64,000 bases of DNA from positions 310,001 through 374,000 of the forward strand of contig NZ_UUOC01000001.1 in the NCBI RefSeq assembly GCF_900590755.1, in the 5' to 3' direction. The notes beneath the pieces were generated by a model. It saw nothing but the letters and a program-made list of their open reading frames with translations. It made no database searches and was not told the origin of the DNA. This DNA is from Pseudomonas viridiflava (GTDB lineage Bacteria; Pseudomonadota; Gammaproteobacteria; Pseudomonadales; Pseudomonadaceae). Every line of letters begins with the position of its first letter. Position 1 is the first letter of the stretch. This document shows, piece by piece, positions 25,291-34,142 of the stretch. Both the position numbers and the translations under genes were made by a program.

Positions 25291-26241
25291 TCAACTGGCA
25301 TAAATGCTCTGTAACAGGGCGTCGTGCTGACTGGCATCGTGCATGACCATTGCGGGCAGCAGCAGCCGGGCCGAGGTGGCCAGCTCTTGCACCAACGCCG
25401 CAGTGACATCCGTCAGCGGGCTGGCAAAGGCTGAAATCAGACCAAAGAAGAACGGAATATGACTTTCAATTGGCCGCACTACCAAGCCCTCGATGGGCAC
25501 ACCCAATGCGGTAAAGGGATCGACCAACGCAACCCCCAGCCCTACTCTCGCCATTTGAATGGCAACCAATGAGGTGTTGGTGTCCAGCATATGCGGCTCG
25601 CCAACCCCTGCATCCTGGAAGGCTTTATCAATGCGCCGACGAAAGCGGAAGGGATTGGACATGCTGATCAGTGGCTGCCGGGCCAGTACGTCCATGGGCA
25701 GCACATCGTAACGGGCCAGCACGGAATCGGCCGGCAACACCGCGACGCACGCAGACTCGCCAATCCAGTGGATATCCAGCCCGCGATGCTCAAGCGGCAG
25801 GCTCACAGCGCCCAGATCCATGGTTTTGGAAAGCACCGCTTGCACGACATTTTCCGGTGACAGGCTTTGCAGCTGGATATTCTGCGGACGCAAGGCTTGC
25901 GGCAGTCGAGACAGCGCAAGCGGCAACAGACCCGCCGCCAGCGCCGGAATCGCCACTAGTTTTATCTGACGGTTCTCATCCTGAGCGATGTGCTGCGCAC
26001 GCTGGCGAATATTGCGAATGCCCAACAGCGCATTCTCCACCTCGGCATACATCATGAAAGCCTTCTGGGTGGGCGTGACCTTAGGCCCGCTGCGCTCGAA
26101 CAAGGCAAACCCCAGCTCCTGCTCTAACTCCTGGATAACCCGAGTCACGGAGGGTTGCGAACGGCCGAGCATTTTCCCTGCCGCCGTCACACTCCCCGCC
26201 GACATGACCGCTGCGAACGCTTCAAGTTGCCGCAAATCCAT
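25291..26241 (-). CDS. LysR-family transcriptional regulator
   Basis: 316 residues: helix-turn-helix (MSAGSVTAAGKMLGRSQPSV, TRVIQELEQELGFALFERSG) and a LysR effector domain. The ATG at 26241 is preferred to the GTG at 26247 (AAGG 7 nt upstream). Same strand as and directly upstream of the monooxygenase-ABC operon, with palindromes between, so it is the probable operon regulator. The N-terminal helix resembles the subgroup controlling opine/amino acid uptake, which is suggestive only. Confidence 0.88.
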   Translation of the reverse strand: MDLRQLEAFAAVMSAGSVTAAGKMLGRSQPSVTRVIQELEQELGFALFERSGPKVTPTQKAFMMYAEVENALLGIRNIRQRAQHIAQDENRQIKLVAIPALAAGLLPLALSRLPQALRPQNIQLQSLSPENVVQAVLSKTMDLGAVSLPLEHRGLDIHWIGESACVAVLPADSVLARYDVLPMDVLARQPLISMSNPFRFRRRIDKAFQDAGVGEPHMLDTNTSLVAIQMARVGLGVALVDPFTALGVPIEGLVVRPIESHIPFFFGLISAFASPLTDVTAALVQELATSARLLLPAMVMHDASQHDALLQSIYAS

Positions 26242-26627
26242 ACACACGCCTTGTCATGAACGATAAAGAGAAGCCCCGGCATCAGCTTGGCCGGGAGCTG
26301 GCAAGCCTAACCTATCGATTGGGGTACGCCTACTTGGGGATTTGCAGGCGCGCTTTACAAACAGCGGTGGACAACGCAAGAGCGCCCTGCTCTAACGCTC
26401 GATAGTATTCATTCGGATGCGAGCCGAAGCGTTGCAAAGACCAGTCACTCACCAGTCTAAACCGGGCAAAGCGACGACTTGTAAAAACCACCGTCCTCCG
26501 CATCATAACTAGTGCAAATGCCATCGAGGTAAAGCCTGCTTTTTTGATAGCCAATAAATATGAGCATTCAGAAGTTAATTCACTACTATCAAATGGCATC
26601 TTAAAAATAAAGCCCAGCTGACCGGAC

Positions 26628-27263
26628 ATGAAAACAACCCATCTAGCCCTGATGCTAATAATTAGTGCTTTAGCATCTCAGGCAAACGCTTATTCGCGAG
26701 ATTTATTTGCCGTATCCCTTTTACACTATGATTCAGTCCGACAGCCACACGGCCCAGACTTCTACCTTCAAACTCGGGAAGCAAAGGCCATTATCGGCTC
26801 TATATCCTCCGTGATGGGCGTAGATCCAACTTACGTGTCGCTCGCCATGTCCGCCATTCCCTCTGCATCGGTTGAAGGCGAAGAAACCCATTACGTGTTA
26901 CCTGTAGCGGCTGGGTACGCTTACTGTGCAACGCGGCTCAGAGTCACATCCATCGTTCCGGCAGACGGTGACAGGGCTTCGGTCATCAATGCTGCCGTCA
27001 ATCCCAATGAGCTGCAAATGACCACATGGACACCCGTTCAGCACTTTGGAAATGGTCGATCATGGGCCGAAGGGGATGTGCAGGTATTCGGTGTCAAACC
27101 CGAGTACCTTGATGAGTTTGTGAACAAAGGCGTTTGTAAAAAGGTTACCGCTCAAGAAGCAATATTGAGTTGCCGAGGCAAGGACGCGTGCGGGGCTGGA
27201 GTGTCTCATGGAGATCCGGAGGGTGCGGCACCGACAACACCAGACCTTACAAAGGGTTTCTAA
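26628..27263 (+). CDS. Hypothetical secreted protein
   Basis: 211 residues with a clear signal peptide (MKTTHLALMLIISALASQANA). The mature part is not recognised. It has four cysteines (two early, around CATRL and GVCKK; two late, in SCRGKDACGAG) that could form disulfides, and ends in an acidic/Pro-Thr tail. Codon use and GC are lower than in the surrounding genes, and no strong ribosome-binding site is visible. It stands alone in a 1.3-kb patch next to tRNA-Val, so it may be acquired DNA. Function unknown. Confidence 0.6.
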   Translation: MKTTHLALMLIISALASQANAYSRDLFAVSLLHYDSVRQPHGPDFYLQTREAKAIIGSISSVMGVDPTYVSLAMSAIPSASVEGEETHYVLPVAAGYAYCATRLRVTSIVPADGDRASVINAAVNPNELQMTTWTPVQHFGNGRSWAEGDVQVFGVKPEYLDEFVNKGVCKKVTAQEAILSCRGKDACGAGVSHGDPEGAAPTTPDLTKGF

Positions 27264-27500
27264 CAAAGATAACGGTTAGCGCAGTTTTTAACTGTAGGCC
27301 TGCGCATTTTAAAGGTGTATTCCCGACTAGACTCGAATTTAACCCGTACCCCCTCTATGGACCGAGGCTGACCTGGCTCAATTAAAATCGTGACGGGTGC
27401 AGTATTTATAGTCACTGTCAAGATAGTTGCGCCCCAGATAATCTGGCAGCCCCGCCTCTAGATGAGGTTTCAATCCCGATCACTGGTAGCTGAGGGTGGT

Positions 27501-27519
27501 TTTGCAAACGTTTTGCAAA
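27501..27519. promoter_or_regulatory. Two TTTGCAAA palindromes 11 bp apart
   Basis: Perfect TTTGCAAA at 27501-27508 and 27512-27519, one helical turn apart, between the orphan secreted gene and the tRNA terminator. A nearby CCAGATAATCTGG palindrome lies about 60 bp upstream. Possible operator or remnant of a lost promoter; no adjacent gene explains it. Confidence 0.3.
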
Positions 27520-27540
27520 TCCATTTTTAAACGGGCAACA

Positions 27541-27570
27541 AAAAAAGGGCCAACCTTTCGGTTGGCCCTT
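27541..27570 (-). terminator. Terminator of tRNA-Val
   Basis: Perfect 9-bp stem GGGCCAACC/GGTTGGCCC with a 4-nt loop; on the minus strand it is followed by a run of seven T, about 30 nt beyond the tRNA 3' end. Confidence 0.9.
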
Positions 27571-27600
27571 CTAGTACCGGCAGCAGGACCGGATTTTGTT

Positions 27601-27677
27601 TGGTAGGCGCGACTGGACTCGAACCAGCGACCCCCACCATGTCAAGGTGGTGCTCTAACCAACTGAGCTACGCGCCT
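27601..27677 (-). tRNA. tRNA-Val (GAC)
   Basis: 77 nt including encoded CCA. Acceptor stem AGGCGCG/CGCGCCT, D-arm GCTCAGTTGGTTAGAGC, anticodon stem CCACC/GGTGG around TTGACAT (anticodon GAC) and the TTCGAGT T-loop are all intact. Short reading frames across it are shadows. Confidence 0.96.
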
Positions 27678-27800
27678 GCTGTGGGTCGGCATTCTACGGA
27701 TATTCGAATGTGTGTCAACACCTTTTTTCGAGCTAACTCCATGAATATGCGAAATTTTTCGTTTGTGGCGTTTTGCCGCTTTGTTTAGCGGCTGGGTGGT

Positions 27801-27817
27801 GGAGATTTTTGATCTCC
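27801..27817. promoter_or_regulatory. Inverted repeat upstream of PuuB-like gene
   Basis: GGAGAT and ATCTCC separated by 5 nt, 46 nt before the start of the oxidase gene. Could be an operator or a small leader hairpin. Confidence 0.3.
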
Positions 27818-27863
27818 GGTAGGATCGGCCCATTCGTAAAATATATTAAACGGAGGTTGAAGG

Positions 27864-29147
27864 ATGGCGAACACTCCTTATCCGCAGTCTTATTACGCCG
27901 CTTCGGCCAACGCGGCCCCGCCACGTCCGCAGCTGCAGGACGACGTGGAAACTGACGTTTGTGTGATCGGCGCAGGTTATACCGGGTTGTCCAGTGCCCT
28001 ATTCCTGCTTGAGCACGGTTTTCGCGTGACTGTGCTGGAAGCCGCCAAAGTCGGCTTCGGCGCGTCAGGACGTAACGGCGGGCAGATCGTTAACAGCTAC
28101 AGCCGCGACATTGATGTCATCGAGCGTACGGTCGGACCACAGCAGGCCCAACTATTGGGGCAGATGGCGTTTGAAGGCGCGGCGATCATTCGTGAGCGTG
28201 TTGCCAAATATCAGATCCAGTGCGACTTGAAGGACGGTGGCGTGTTCGCTGCCTTGACCAGTAAGCAGATGGGCCACCTGGAAGCTCAGCAGCGCTTATG
28301 GGAGCGCTACGGTCACACCCAGCTTGAGTTGATGGACCAGCGCCGTATCCGCGAAGTGGTTGCGTGCGAGCAATACATCGGCGGCATGCTCGACATGACG
28401 GGTGGGCACATCCATCCATTGAACCTGGCTTTGGGCGAAGCAGCTGCGGTCGAGTCGCTGGGCGGTGTCATTTACGAACAATCGGCAGCGGTACGGATCG
28501 AGCGCGTCGCCAATCCGGTGGTGCACACCGAGCAGGGCAAGGTCCGGGCGCGTTTTGTGATCGTGGCGGGTAATGCATATCTGGGTAATCTGGTCCCGGA
28601 ACTGGCGGCCAAGTCGATGCCATGCGGCACTCAAGTGATCACCACCGAGCCCTTGAGCGATGAACTGGCTCATAGCTTGCTGCCTCAGGATTACTGCGTC
28701 GAGGACTGCAACTACCTGCTTGATTACTATCGCCTGTCAGCGGATAAACGCCTGATATTCGGCGGTGGCGTTGTATATGGCGCACGGGACCCTGCCAATA
28801 TCGAGGCGATCATCCGGCCTAACATGCTCAAAGCCTTCCCGCAGCTCAAGGATGTGAAGATCGATTACGCCTGGACAGGGAATTTCCTGTTGACGTTGTC
28901 ACGCTTGCCTCAGGTCGGGCGCCTGGGCGATAACATCTATTACTCTCAGGGTTGCAGTGGCCACGGCGTGACTTACACCCACCTTGCAGGCAAAGTGCTC
29001 GCCGAAGCGTTGCGCGGTCAAGCCGAGCGCTTTGACGCTTTCGCTGGATTGCCCCACTACCCTTTCCCCGGCGGCCAGTTGTTGCGCACGCCGCTGACTG
29101 CCTTGGGCGCCTGGTATTACAGCCTCAGGGACAAGCTGGGCTTTTAA
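27864..29147 (+). CDS. puuB: FAD-dependent amine oxidase, gamma-glutamylputrescine oxidase-like
   Basis: 427 residues, DAO family. FAD Rossmann motif CVIGAGYTGLSSALFLLEHG (~33-52), the GFGASGRNGGQIVNSYS flavin loop, and C-terminal QGCSGHGVTYTHLAGKVLAE closing the FAD site. This set is typical of PuuB-type enzymes, which oxidise gamma-glutamylputrescine in polyamine breakdown. Pseudomonas genomes carry several paralogues, so the exact substrate is not certain. GGAGG lies upstream of the ATG. Monocistronic, ended by a strong terminator; no other puu genes are next to it. Confidence 0.85.
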   Translation: MANTPYPQSYYAASANAAPPRPQLQDDVETDVCVIGAGYTGLSSALFLLEHGFRVTVLEAAKVGFGASGRNGGQIVNSYSRDIDVIERTVGPQQAQLLGQMAFEGAAIIRERVAKYQIQCDLKDGGVFAALTSKQMGHLEAQQRLWERYGHTQLELMDQRRIREVVACEQYIGGMLDMTGGHIHPLNLALGEAAAVESLGGVIYEQSAAVRIERVANPVVHTEQGKVRARFVIVAGNAYLGNLVPELAAKSMPCGTQVITTEPLSDELAHSLLPQDYCVEDCNYLLDYYRLSADKRLIFGGGVVYGARDPANIEAIIRPNMLKAFPQLKDVKIDYAWTGNFLLTLSRLPQVGRLGDNIYYSQGCSGHGVTYTHLAGKVLAEALRGQAERFDAFAGLPHYPFPGGQLLRTPLTALGAWYYSLRDKLGF

Positions 29148-29160
29148 GAAACCTCTTAAC

Positions 29161-29187
29161 AAAACGGCGCTCAATGAGCGCCGTTTC
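29161..29187. terminator. Bidirectional terminator
   Basis: Stem AACGGCGCTCA/TGAGCGCCGTT with T-rich flank on each strand, between the convergent oxidase and C39-like lipoprotein genes. Confidence 0.88.
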
Positions 29188-29191
29188 TGTT

Positions 29192-29878
29192 TCATCTCGC
29201 TTTGAGCGTCCTCAACGCTTCGCCCGCCGCCTGCTCTTGCCCGGCCTGCGCAAGATCATTGGCCGCTTTTATCCAGCGCTGTTGATCCAGGTTGGCGGGT
29301 AGCTGGCGAGGATTTTGAATCAGCACAGCCCAGCTGCCAGCGCTTTCCCAGGCCGAAGTGAAGCTGCTGAAGCTCATTAATAAATGGCGATTCATCCCCG
29401 CCTGCAGCAAGACCGTCTGTTTGTTGCGGTTATAACCCACCAGGACCGCATAACGCGGTTCGGTGAAAACCATGCCGTCGGCAAAACGCACCATGACCGG
29501 ATACCCCGCAGACACCTGTGTCAGCAATGACTGCAGGCCCTTATCCAGCGGGTAAACCAGAAACCCGTACTGCCGCGCTACTTGAGGCAGACTTTGTTCA
29601 AGTCTGGATTCGCCACCTGGCAGCTGCAGGGGCTTGTCGAGCAGGCCAGGGGTGATTTGCACACGCTGATATGACAAGAGACTGGCCAGCGCGCCGGGCC
29701 CACTTTGATAAGCATTGCCTCGGAAAAACGGAACGTTATTGAGTTCCACTCGATCTGGCAGCCGTTTGATTTCGGGCGTTAACGCCGAAGCGCAGCCAGT
29801 CAGGGTCAGAGCAAAAGCTACCAGTAGCCATAGCTGTTTAATCCCGGCGGTACGGGATCGAAAAAATACCGGCGACAT
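29192..29878 (-). CDS. PA2778-like C39 peptidase-fold lipoprotein, catalytic residues lost
   Basis: 228 residues with lipobox LTGC (Cys29) and a papain-like C39 fold (ELNNVPFFRGNAYQSGPGAL). In active relatives the motif reads QCGPAAL and the histidine lies in a WHYAV-like motif. Here the Cys position is Ser59 and the His position is Arg142 (EPRYAVLVGYN). Both catalytic residues appear absent, pointing to a pseudo-peptidase, perhaps binding rather than cutting. The C-terminal part (ANDLAQAGQEQAAGEALRTL) resembles one TPR-like helix pair. Single-gene unit. Confidence 0.78.
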   Translation of the reverse strand: MSPVFFRSRTAGIKQLWLLVAFALTLTGCASALTPEIKRLPDRVELNNVPFFRGNAYQSGPGALASLLSYQRVQITPGLLDKPLQLPGGESRLEQSLPQVARQYGFLVYPLDKGLQSLLTQVSAGYPVMVRFADGMVFTEPRYAVLVGYNRNKQTVLLQAGMNRHLLMSFSSFTSAWESAGSWAVLIQNPRQLPANLDQQRWIKAANDLAQAGQEQAAGEALRTLKAR

Positions 29879-30102
29879 TTTCCCTCACTTCAAAACAACG
29901 CCCGGCAACCTGCGGCCCGGCTCGGATGCCGATCATAGGGCGCGCGACGATCCGGGTATAGCCTCAGCCTGCAGTCTTGAGGATTAGATAGATCGAAATG
30001 GTCCTGGCCGGGTGACCATTGGTCAACTTACGGAAACATGCGCAGGGCTAGACTGTCGACTTATAGGACTGCATTAAAGAAAGCATGGTCCGCGGAGGAC
30101 GT

Positions 30103-30282
30103 ATGAGCCTGGAAATGACAATCGTGATGCTGATCGCCGCATGGCTGGCTGTAGCCACCGCCATGCTTTGGGGCGTAATGCGAATTTCTCGTCGTCATCA
30201 TCACCCTTACCGCCACGTTAAACCTGCAGCAACGACACCGGAGAAACCGGTCAAAAGTCGTCGGCATGTAGTGGCGCACTGA
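30103..30282 (+). CDS. Small single-pass membrane protein
   Basis: 59 residues: one N-terminal membrane helix (about residues 3-25, MTIVMLIAAWLAVATAMLWG) then a basic, His-rich tail (RRHHHPYRHV). ATG at 30103 is fixed by GGAGG 5 nt upstream. A good terminator follows, so it is an independent short transcript. Not recognised as a named family. Confidence 0.7.
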   Translation: MSLEMTIVMLIAAWLAVATAMLWGVMRISRRHHHPYRHVKPAATTPEKPVKSRRHVVAH

Positions 30283-30298
30283 TCAACGGAGCAAATAA

Positions 30299-30340
30299 AA
30301 AGGCCGGGCGGAAATTCCCGCGCCGGCCTTTTATTTTTTA
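30299..30340. terminator. Rho-independent terminator
   Basis: AAGGCCGG-type stem (AGGCCGGGCG with CGCCGGCCTT) flanked by A-run upstream and TTTTATTTTTT downstream. Serves the small membrane protein and possibly the convergent TerC gene. Confidence 0.85.
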
Positions 30341-30363
30341 TAGCTCCTTCTGCTAATGCTCTA

Positions 30364-31122
30364 TCAGACCTCGGTGGCCTGATTCGCCTCACGCTTGACC
30401 TTCGCCTTGCGTGACCACAGATTCAGCACTTCGATCAGGGCCGAGAATGCCATGGCGGTGTAGATGTAGCCTTTAGGCACATGGGCGCCGAAACCTTCGG
30501 CAATCAGCGTCATGCCGATCATGATCAGGAAGCCCAGGGCCAACATCACCACAGACGGGTTGTCATTGATGAACTTGGCCAGAGGTTCAGCCGCGACCAG
30601 CATCACGATAACGGCAGAGACCACAGCGATGATCATGATCGGCAAGTGCTCGGTCATGCCCACAGCGGTGATGATGCTGTCGATGGAGAACACCAGGTCG
30701 AGCACTAGAATCTGACCGATCGCCGCAGCCATGCTGAGGGTAACAGTGGATTCGATCTTCTTTTCGGCCTCGGTTTTCACGTCAACGCTGTGGTGAATTT
30801 CCGTCGTGGCTTTCCAGACCAGGAACAGGCCACCGGCAATCAGGATCATGTCTTTCCAAGAGAAGACCTGCCCCAGAATTTCAATCACTGGCTCAGTGAG
30901 CTGCACGATCCACGCAACCGTACTTAGCAAACCCAGACGCAGGAACAGCGCCATGCCGATACCCAGGCGGCGCGCTTTCTGCTGCTGATGCGCGGGCAGT
31001 TTGTTGGTCAGGATGGAGATGAAGATCAGGTTATCAATGCCTAATACCACTTCCATGACCACCAGCGTTGCCAAGGCAACCCAGGCGGCAGGACTTGAAG
31101 CGAGTTCTAACAGATATTCCAT
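30364..31122 (-). CDS. TerC-family integral membrane protein
   Basis: 252 residues with about seven membrane helices and the TerC hallmarks [15 protein letters not shown] near the N-terminus and [15 protein letters not shown] in the middle, each with conserved acidic residues in membranes. Members export Mn2+ or support tellurite and metal tolerance; the E. coli relatives YgdQ/YoaE type match the length. C-terminal basic tail [12 protein letters not shown]. No riboswitch is evident in the 32 nt before the next gene. Confidence 0.9.
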   Translation of the reverse strand: MEYLLELASSPAAWVALATLVVMEVVLGIDNLIFISILTNKLPAHQQQKARRLGIGMALFLRLGLLSTVAWIVQLTEPVIEILGQVFSWKDMILIAGGLFLVWKATTEIHHSVDVKTEAEKKIESTVTLSMAAAIGQILVLDLVFSIDSIITAVGMTEHLPIMIIAVVSAVIVMLVAAEPLAKFINDNPSVVMLALGFLIMIGMTLIAEGFGAHVPKGYIYTAMAFSALIEVLNLWSRKAKVKREANQATEV

Positions 31123-31154
31123 GTGCGATGCCCTGATTCAGTATTGAGATGACG

Positions 31155-31391
31155 TTAGATTTCTTTGCTGGCTTTGTCGGTTTTCTTTTCAGACTCAGGT
31201 TGAGCCATGGACAGATCCTGTTTGGCATCATCCAGCGCATTTGTTGCCGCTTTGTGAGTGTCGTCGATAGCCTTTTTCGCAGAATCCGCAGCCGTGCTCA
31301 ATATCTGTTTGGAAGAGGTTTCGATCTGGTCACAGCCAGTCAGAACCAGGAGCGGTAACGCAATCAGCGCAGCGAAGATGGGTTTGATCAT
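31155..31391 (-). CDS. Small lipoprotein with helical tail
   Basis: 78 residues. Signal peptide with lipobox VLTGC, then an Ala/Lys/Asp-rich helix (ILSTAADSAKKAIDDTHKAA). Start at 31391 (GAGG 7 nt upstream) gives a normal lipoprotein signal; the longer frame is discounted. Lies 32 nt upstream of terC on the same strand, possibly cotranscribed. Function unknown; such helices often lie along the membrane or bind peptidoglycan. Confidence 0.75.
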   Translation of the reverse strand: MIKPIFAALIALPLLVLTGCDQIETSSKQILSTAADSAKKAIDDTHKAATNALDDAKQDLSMAQPESEKKTDKASKEI

Positions 31392-31524
31392 AGAGTGCCT
31401 CAGTTCAGGTGTCCGGAGGCTAAAGATGCTCCGGCGATAGGCCAGCATCTTAGAGAGATATGATAATCAGGAAAATTCGTATTTTTTAGCGATATACTTC
31501 GGCAACACCGAATCGGGAATAGCC

Positions 31525-32427
31525 ATGCTCAACTATCGTCAGCTTCATTATTTCTGGGTAGTGGCGAAAACCGGGAGCATTGTGCGCGCATGCGATCAAT
31601 TGAACCTCACCGCCCAGACCATCAGCGGGCAGATCAGCCTTCTTGAACAGTCCCTCGGAGTCGACCTGTTCCAGCGAGTGGGTCGCCAGCTTGAACTGAC
31701 CGAAGCAGGACGCCTCACTCTGCCCTACGCCGAACAAATGTTTCAGCTGGGCAATGATCTGGAAGCCATGCTCCGCGCCCAGCCGGATGAGCAGCAAATT
31801 CTGTTTCGTGTGGGGGTGGCCGATGTGGTGCCCAAATCCATCGTCTACCGGCTTATCGCCCCCACCATGGAGCTGAGCGAGCCGGTGCGGATTACCTGCC
31901 GAGAAGACAAGCTGGAACGCTTGCTGGCTGATCTGGCCATTCAACGGTTGGATCTGGTGATTTCAGACAGCCCGATGCCTTCGCATCTGGACATCAAGGG
32001 GTACAGCCAGAAGCTGGGGGAATGCGGGATCAGTTTTTTCGCCACGACCGAGCTTTACGAACGCTACGGGCAAAACTTTCCGTTTGGCATGCAAGGCGCA
32101 CCGTTGCTGATTCCGGGACAGGAGACGGTAGTTCGCAGCCGCTTGATGCGCTGGTTCGCCGAGCTGAAAGTACAGCCCAGAATCATTGGCGAATTCGATG
32201 ACAGCGCTTTGATGAAAGCCTTCGGCAAATCTGGCAGCGGCATCTTTGTCGCACCCAGTGTGATTGCTGATGAAGTTCAAGCGCAGTATGGGGTGGTGCT
32301 GCTGGGCCAGACCGACGCGGTGACCGAGTCGTTCTACGCCATCTCGGTGGAGCGCAAGGTCAAGCACCCCGGCATAGTTGCCATCACCGAGGGTGCCCGA
32401 CGCAAGCTGTTTACCGACTCACCCTGA
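31525..32427 (+). CDS. nhaR: LysR-family activator NhaR
   Basis: 300 residues. The NhaR-specific N-terminus MLNYRQLHYFWVVAKTGSIV and TAQTISGQISLLEQSLGVDL are recognised, as is the effector-domain motif VPKSIVYRLIAP. NhaR activates sodium/proton antiporter and osmotic-stress genes in response to Na+. It diverges from the small lipoprotein/terC pair across 133 nt. No nhaA gene is adjacent. Confidence 0.9.
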   Translation: MLNYRQLHYFWVVAKTGSIVRACDQLNLTAQTISGQISLLEQSLGVDLFQRVGRQLELTEAGRLTLPYAEQMFQLGNDLEAMLRAQPDEQQILFRVGVADVVPKSIVYRLIAPTMELSEPVRITCREDKLERLLADLAIQRLDLVISDSPMPSHLDIKGYSQKLGECGISFFATTELYERYGQNFPFGMQGAPLLIPGQETVVRSRLMRWFAELKVQPRIIGEFDDSALMKAFGKSGSGIFVAPSVIADEVQAQYGVVLLGQTDAVTESFYAISVERKVKHPGIVAITEGARRKLFTDSP

Positions 32428-32460
32428 AGGGCTTGCCAGTCGTGACGCTACTGTTGCGGG

Positions 32461-32970
32461 TTAAACGGTACCCATGAAATCACGCTTGCCGATTTCCACG
32501 CCGTTGTGACGCAGCAGGTCATAAGCGGTGGTCACATGGAAAAAGAACTGAGGGAGGCTGTAAGTCAGCAGGTAGCTCTGGCCGGTAAAGCGCTTCTCTT
32601 TAGGAGTGCCCGGGCGAAGGATGATTTCCAGCTCTTCGCTGCCATCAATCTGCTCGGGCTTGATGCTGCCGATGAACTCCAGGGTCTTGGCCAGCAACGC
32701 TTGCAGCTCGGCAAAGGTGGTTTCGTTGTCATCGTATTTCGGCATTTCTACCTGAGCCAGGCGCGACGATGCACCTTTGGCGAAATCCACAGCAATCTGA
32801 ACCTGACGGGTGAAATTGAGCATGTCCGGGAACAGGCGAGCCTGCAGCAGTGCTTCTGGCTGGATATTTTTCTGGGTCGCGTGGGCTTCTGCCTTGGTCA
32901 GCACAGCGCTCAAAGCGTTGAGCATTTGCTGAAAAACCGGGACGGAAGCGGCGTACATGGAGATAGTCAT
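32461..32970 (-). CDS. DUF1993 family protein
   Basis: 169 residues, DinB-like four-helix-bundle family. N-terminus SMYAASVPVFQQMLNALSAV and the conserved LFPDMLNFTRQVQIAVDFAK and LPQFFFHVTTAYDLLRHNGV blocks identify DUF1993. Two histidines in the last block could bind metal, as in DinB-type proteins. AAGGA lies upstream of the ATG. Role unknown; single gene, convergent with nhaR. Confidence 0.88.
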   Translation of the reverse strand: MTISMYAASVPVFQQMLNALSAVLTKAEAHATQKNIQPEALLQARLFPDMLNFTRQVQIAVDFAKGASSRLAQVEMPKYDDNETTFAELQALLAKTLEFIGSIKPEQIDGSEELEIILRPGTPKEKRFTGQSYLLTYSLPQFFFHVTTAYDLLRHNGVEIGKRDFMGTV

Positions 32971-33112
32971 GTCAGATCCTTTTTGAAAAGTGCGCTGATT
33001 ATAGCCATGCCCAGACGTCTAGGCCGCGTCTCTTTTGCCAAACTATTTGCCGCTGGAATTATTTGCTGACACGCCCTAGGCTGACTGCCCGCCATCGCCT
33101 ATGGAAAGCGCC

Positions 33113-33778
33113 ATGACCACTGAACAGTCCTCGACGACGCTTGACGAAGAAACCTCCGGGCTGAACCTCAGCAGCACGGAAGTTCGCATCCTCGGCTGCC
33201 TGATCGAAAAACAGGCGACCAGCCCGGAAACTTACCCGCTGACGCTGAACGCGCTGGTTACCGCCTGCAATCAGAAAACCAGCCGCGATCCTGTGATGAA
33301 TCTCAACCCCGGCTCTGTGGGCCAGAGCCTGCGCGCCCTTGAAGGTCGCGGGCTGGCGAAACTGGTGATGGGTAGCCGCGCCGATCGCTGGGAACATCGC
33401 GTCGACAAATCTCTGGAGCTGGTGCCCGCGCAAGTGATTCTTACGGGGCTACTGCTGTTGCGCGGTCCGCAGACAGTCAACGAGCTGCTGACCCGCAGCA
33501 ACCGCATGCATGACTTTGAAGATACGGAACAAGTGGTCCATCAACTGGACCGGCTCATCGCCCGAGGCTTCGCGACCCTGTTGCAGCGCCAGTCGGGGCA
33601 ACGTGAGGATCGGTACATGCACGCGCTGGGTAGCGCACAGGACCTGGAGCAGATTCTTGCAACCCGACAACACCAGCCGGATCGCACACCCGCAAACAGT
33701 ACGCCCTCGTCCGAGCGTCTGGAGGAACTGGAAGCGCGTATCGCGGCGCTGGAAGAACGCCTGGCCAGGCTGGAGTGA
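33113..33778 (+). CDS. YceH family (DUF480) protein
   Basis: 221 residues made of two winged-helix-like repeats ([40 protein letters not shown]) and a C-terminal coiled coil ([20 protein letters not shown]). The ATG at 33113 is preceded by GGAAAG; an in-frame ATG at 33101 has none. YceH is a conserved cytoplasmic protein of uncertain function near flagellar or cell-envelope genes in some bacteria. Stands alone here. Confidence 0.9.
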   Translation: MTTEQSSTTLDEETSGLNLSSTEVRILGCLIEKQATSPETYPLTLNALVTACNQKTSRDPVMNLNPGSVGQSLRALEGRGLAKLVMGSRADRWEHRVDKSLELVPAQVILTGLLLLRGPQTVNELLTRSNRMHDFEDTEQVVHQLDRLIARGFATLLQRQSGQREDRYMHALGSAQDLEQILATRQHQPDRTPANSTPSSERLEELEARIAALEERLARLE

Positions 33779-33802
33779 CTGGACCTGCGGGTTGAATTGA
33801 AT

Positions 33803-33883
33803 CCTGTAGGAGCGAACTTGTTCGCGAGGCGGCTTCTGCGGTGTGCAGAGACAATGCCTCGCGAACAAGTTCGCTCCTACCGG
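33803..33883. repeat. REPIN, GTAGGAGCGAACTTGTTCGCGAGG family
   Basis: CCTGTAGGAGCGAACTTGTT and its inverse AACAAGTTCGCTCCTACCGG enclose about 30 nt. It follows the yceH-like gene and may act as its transcript end. Confidence 0.82.
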
Positions 33884-34142
33884 GATTGGATCTAGGCAAA
33901 AGGGCGCATTTTGTCAGTCGATTTTTCTACCGAACGGTATTAGAAAAAACCTTCATAACAGGCGTAAGATGCGCCGGCTGCTGTAGCGCCTGCGGTGCAA
34001 TGGGATGGCGCCGATACCTTACACAAAATTTACTTAACAGCTTCGCAGTTTCTGCGCAAAGTGCGGTCTTATAAGTTATCCCGTGGCAGTGCTTGAGAGT
34101 GATGCAGGCTCGCGACAACGGGTTGAAAGCCGAGGAATAGTC

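Noticed and set aside
26330..26629. 99-residue minus-strand frame opposite the orphan secreted gene
   Set aside because: No ribosome-binding site and an N-terminus overlapping the start of the plus-strand gene; only its C-terminal part looks faintly protein-like.
27600..27924. Short frames across tRNA-Val
   Set aside because: They read through the tRNA and the leader of the PuuB-like gene.
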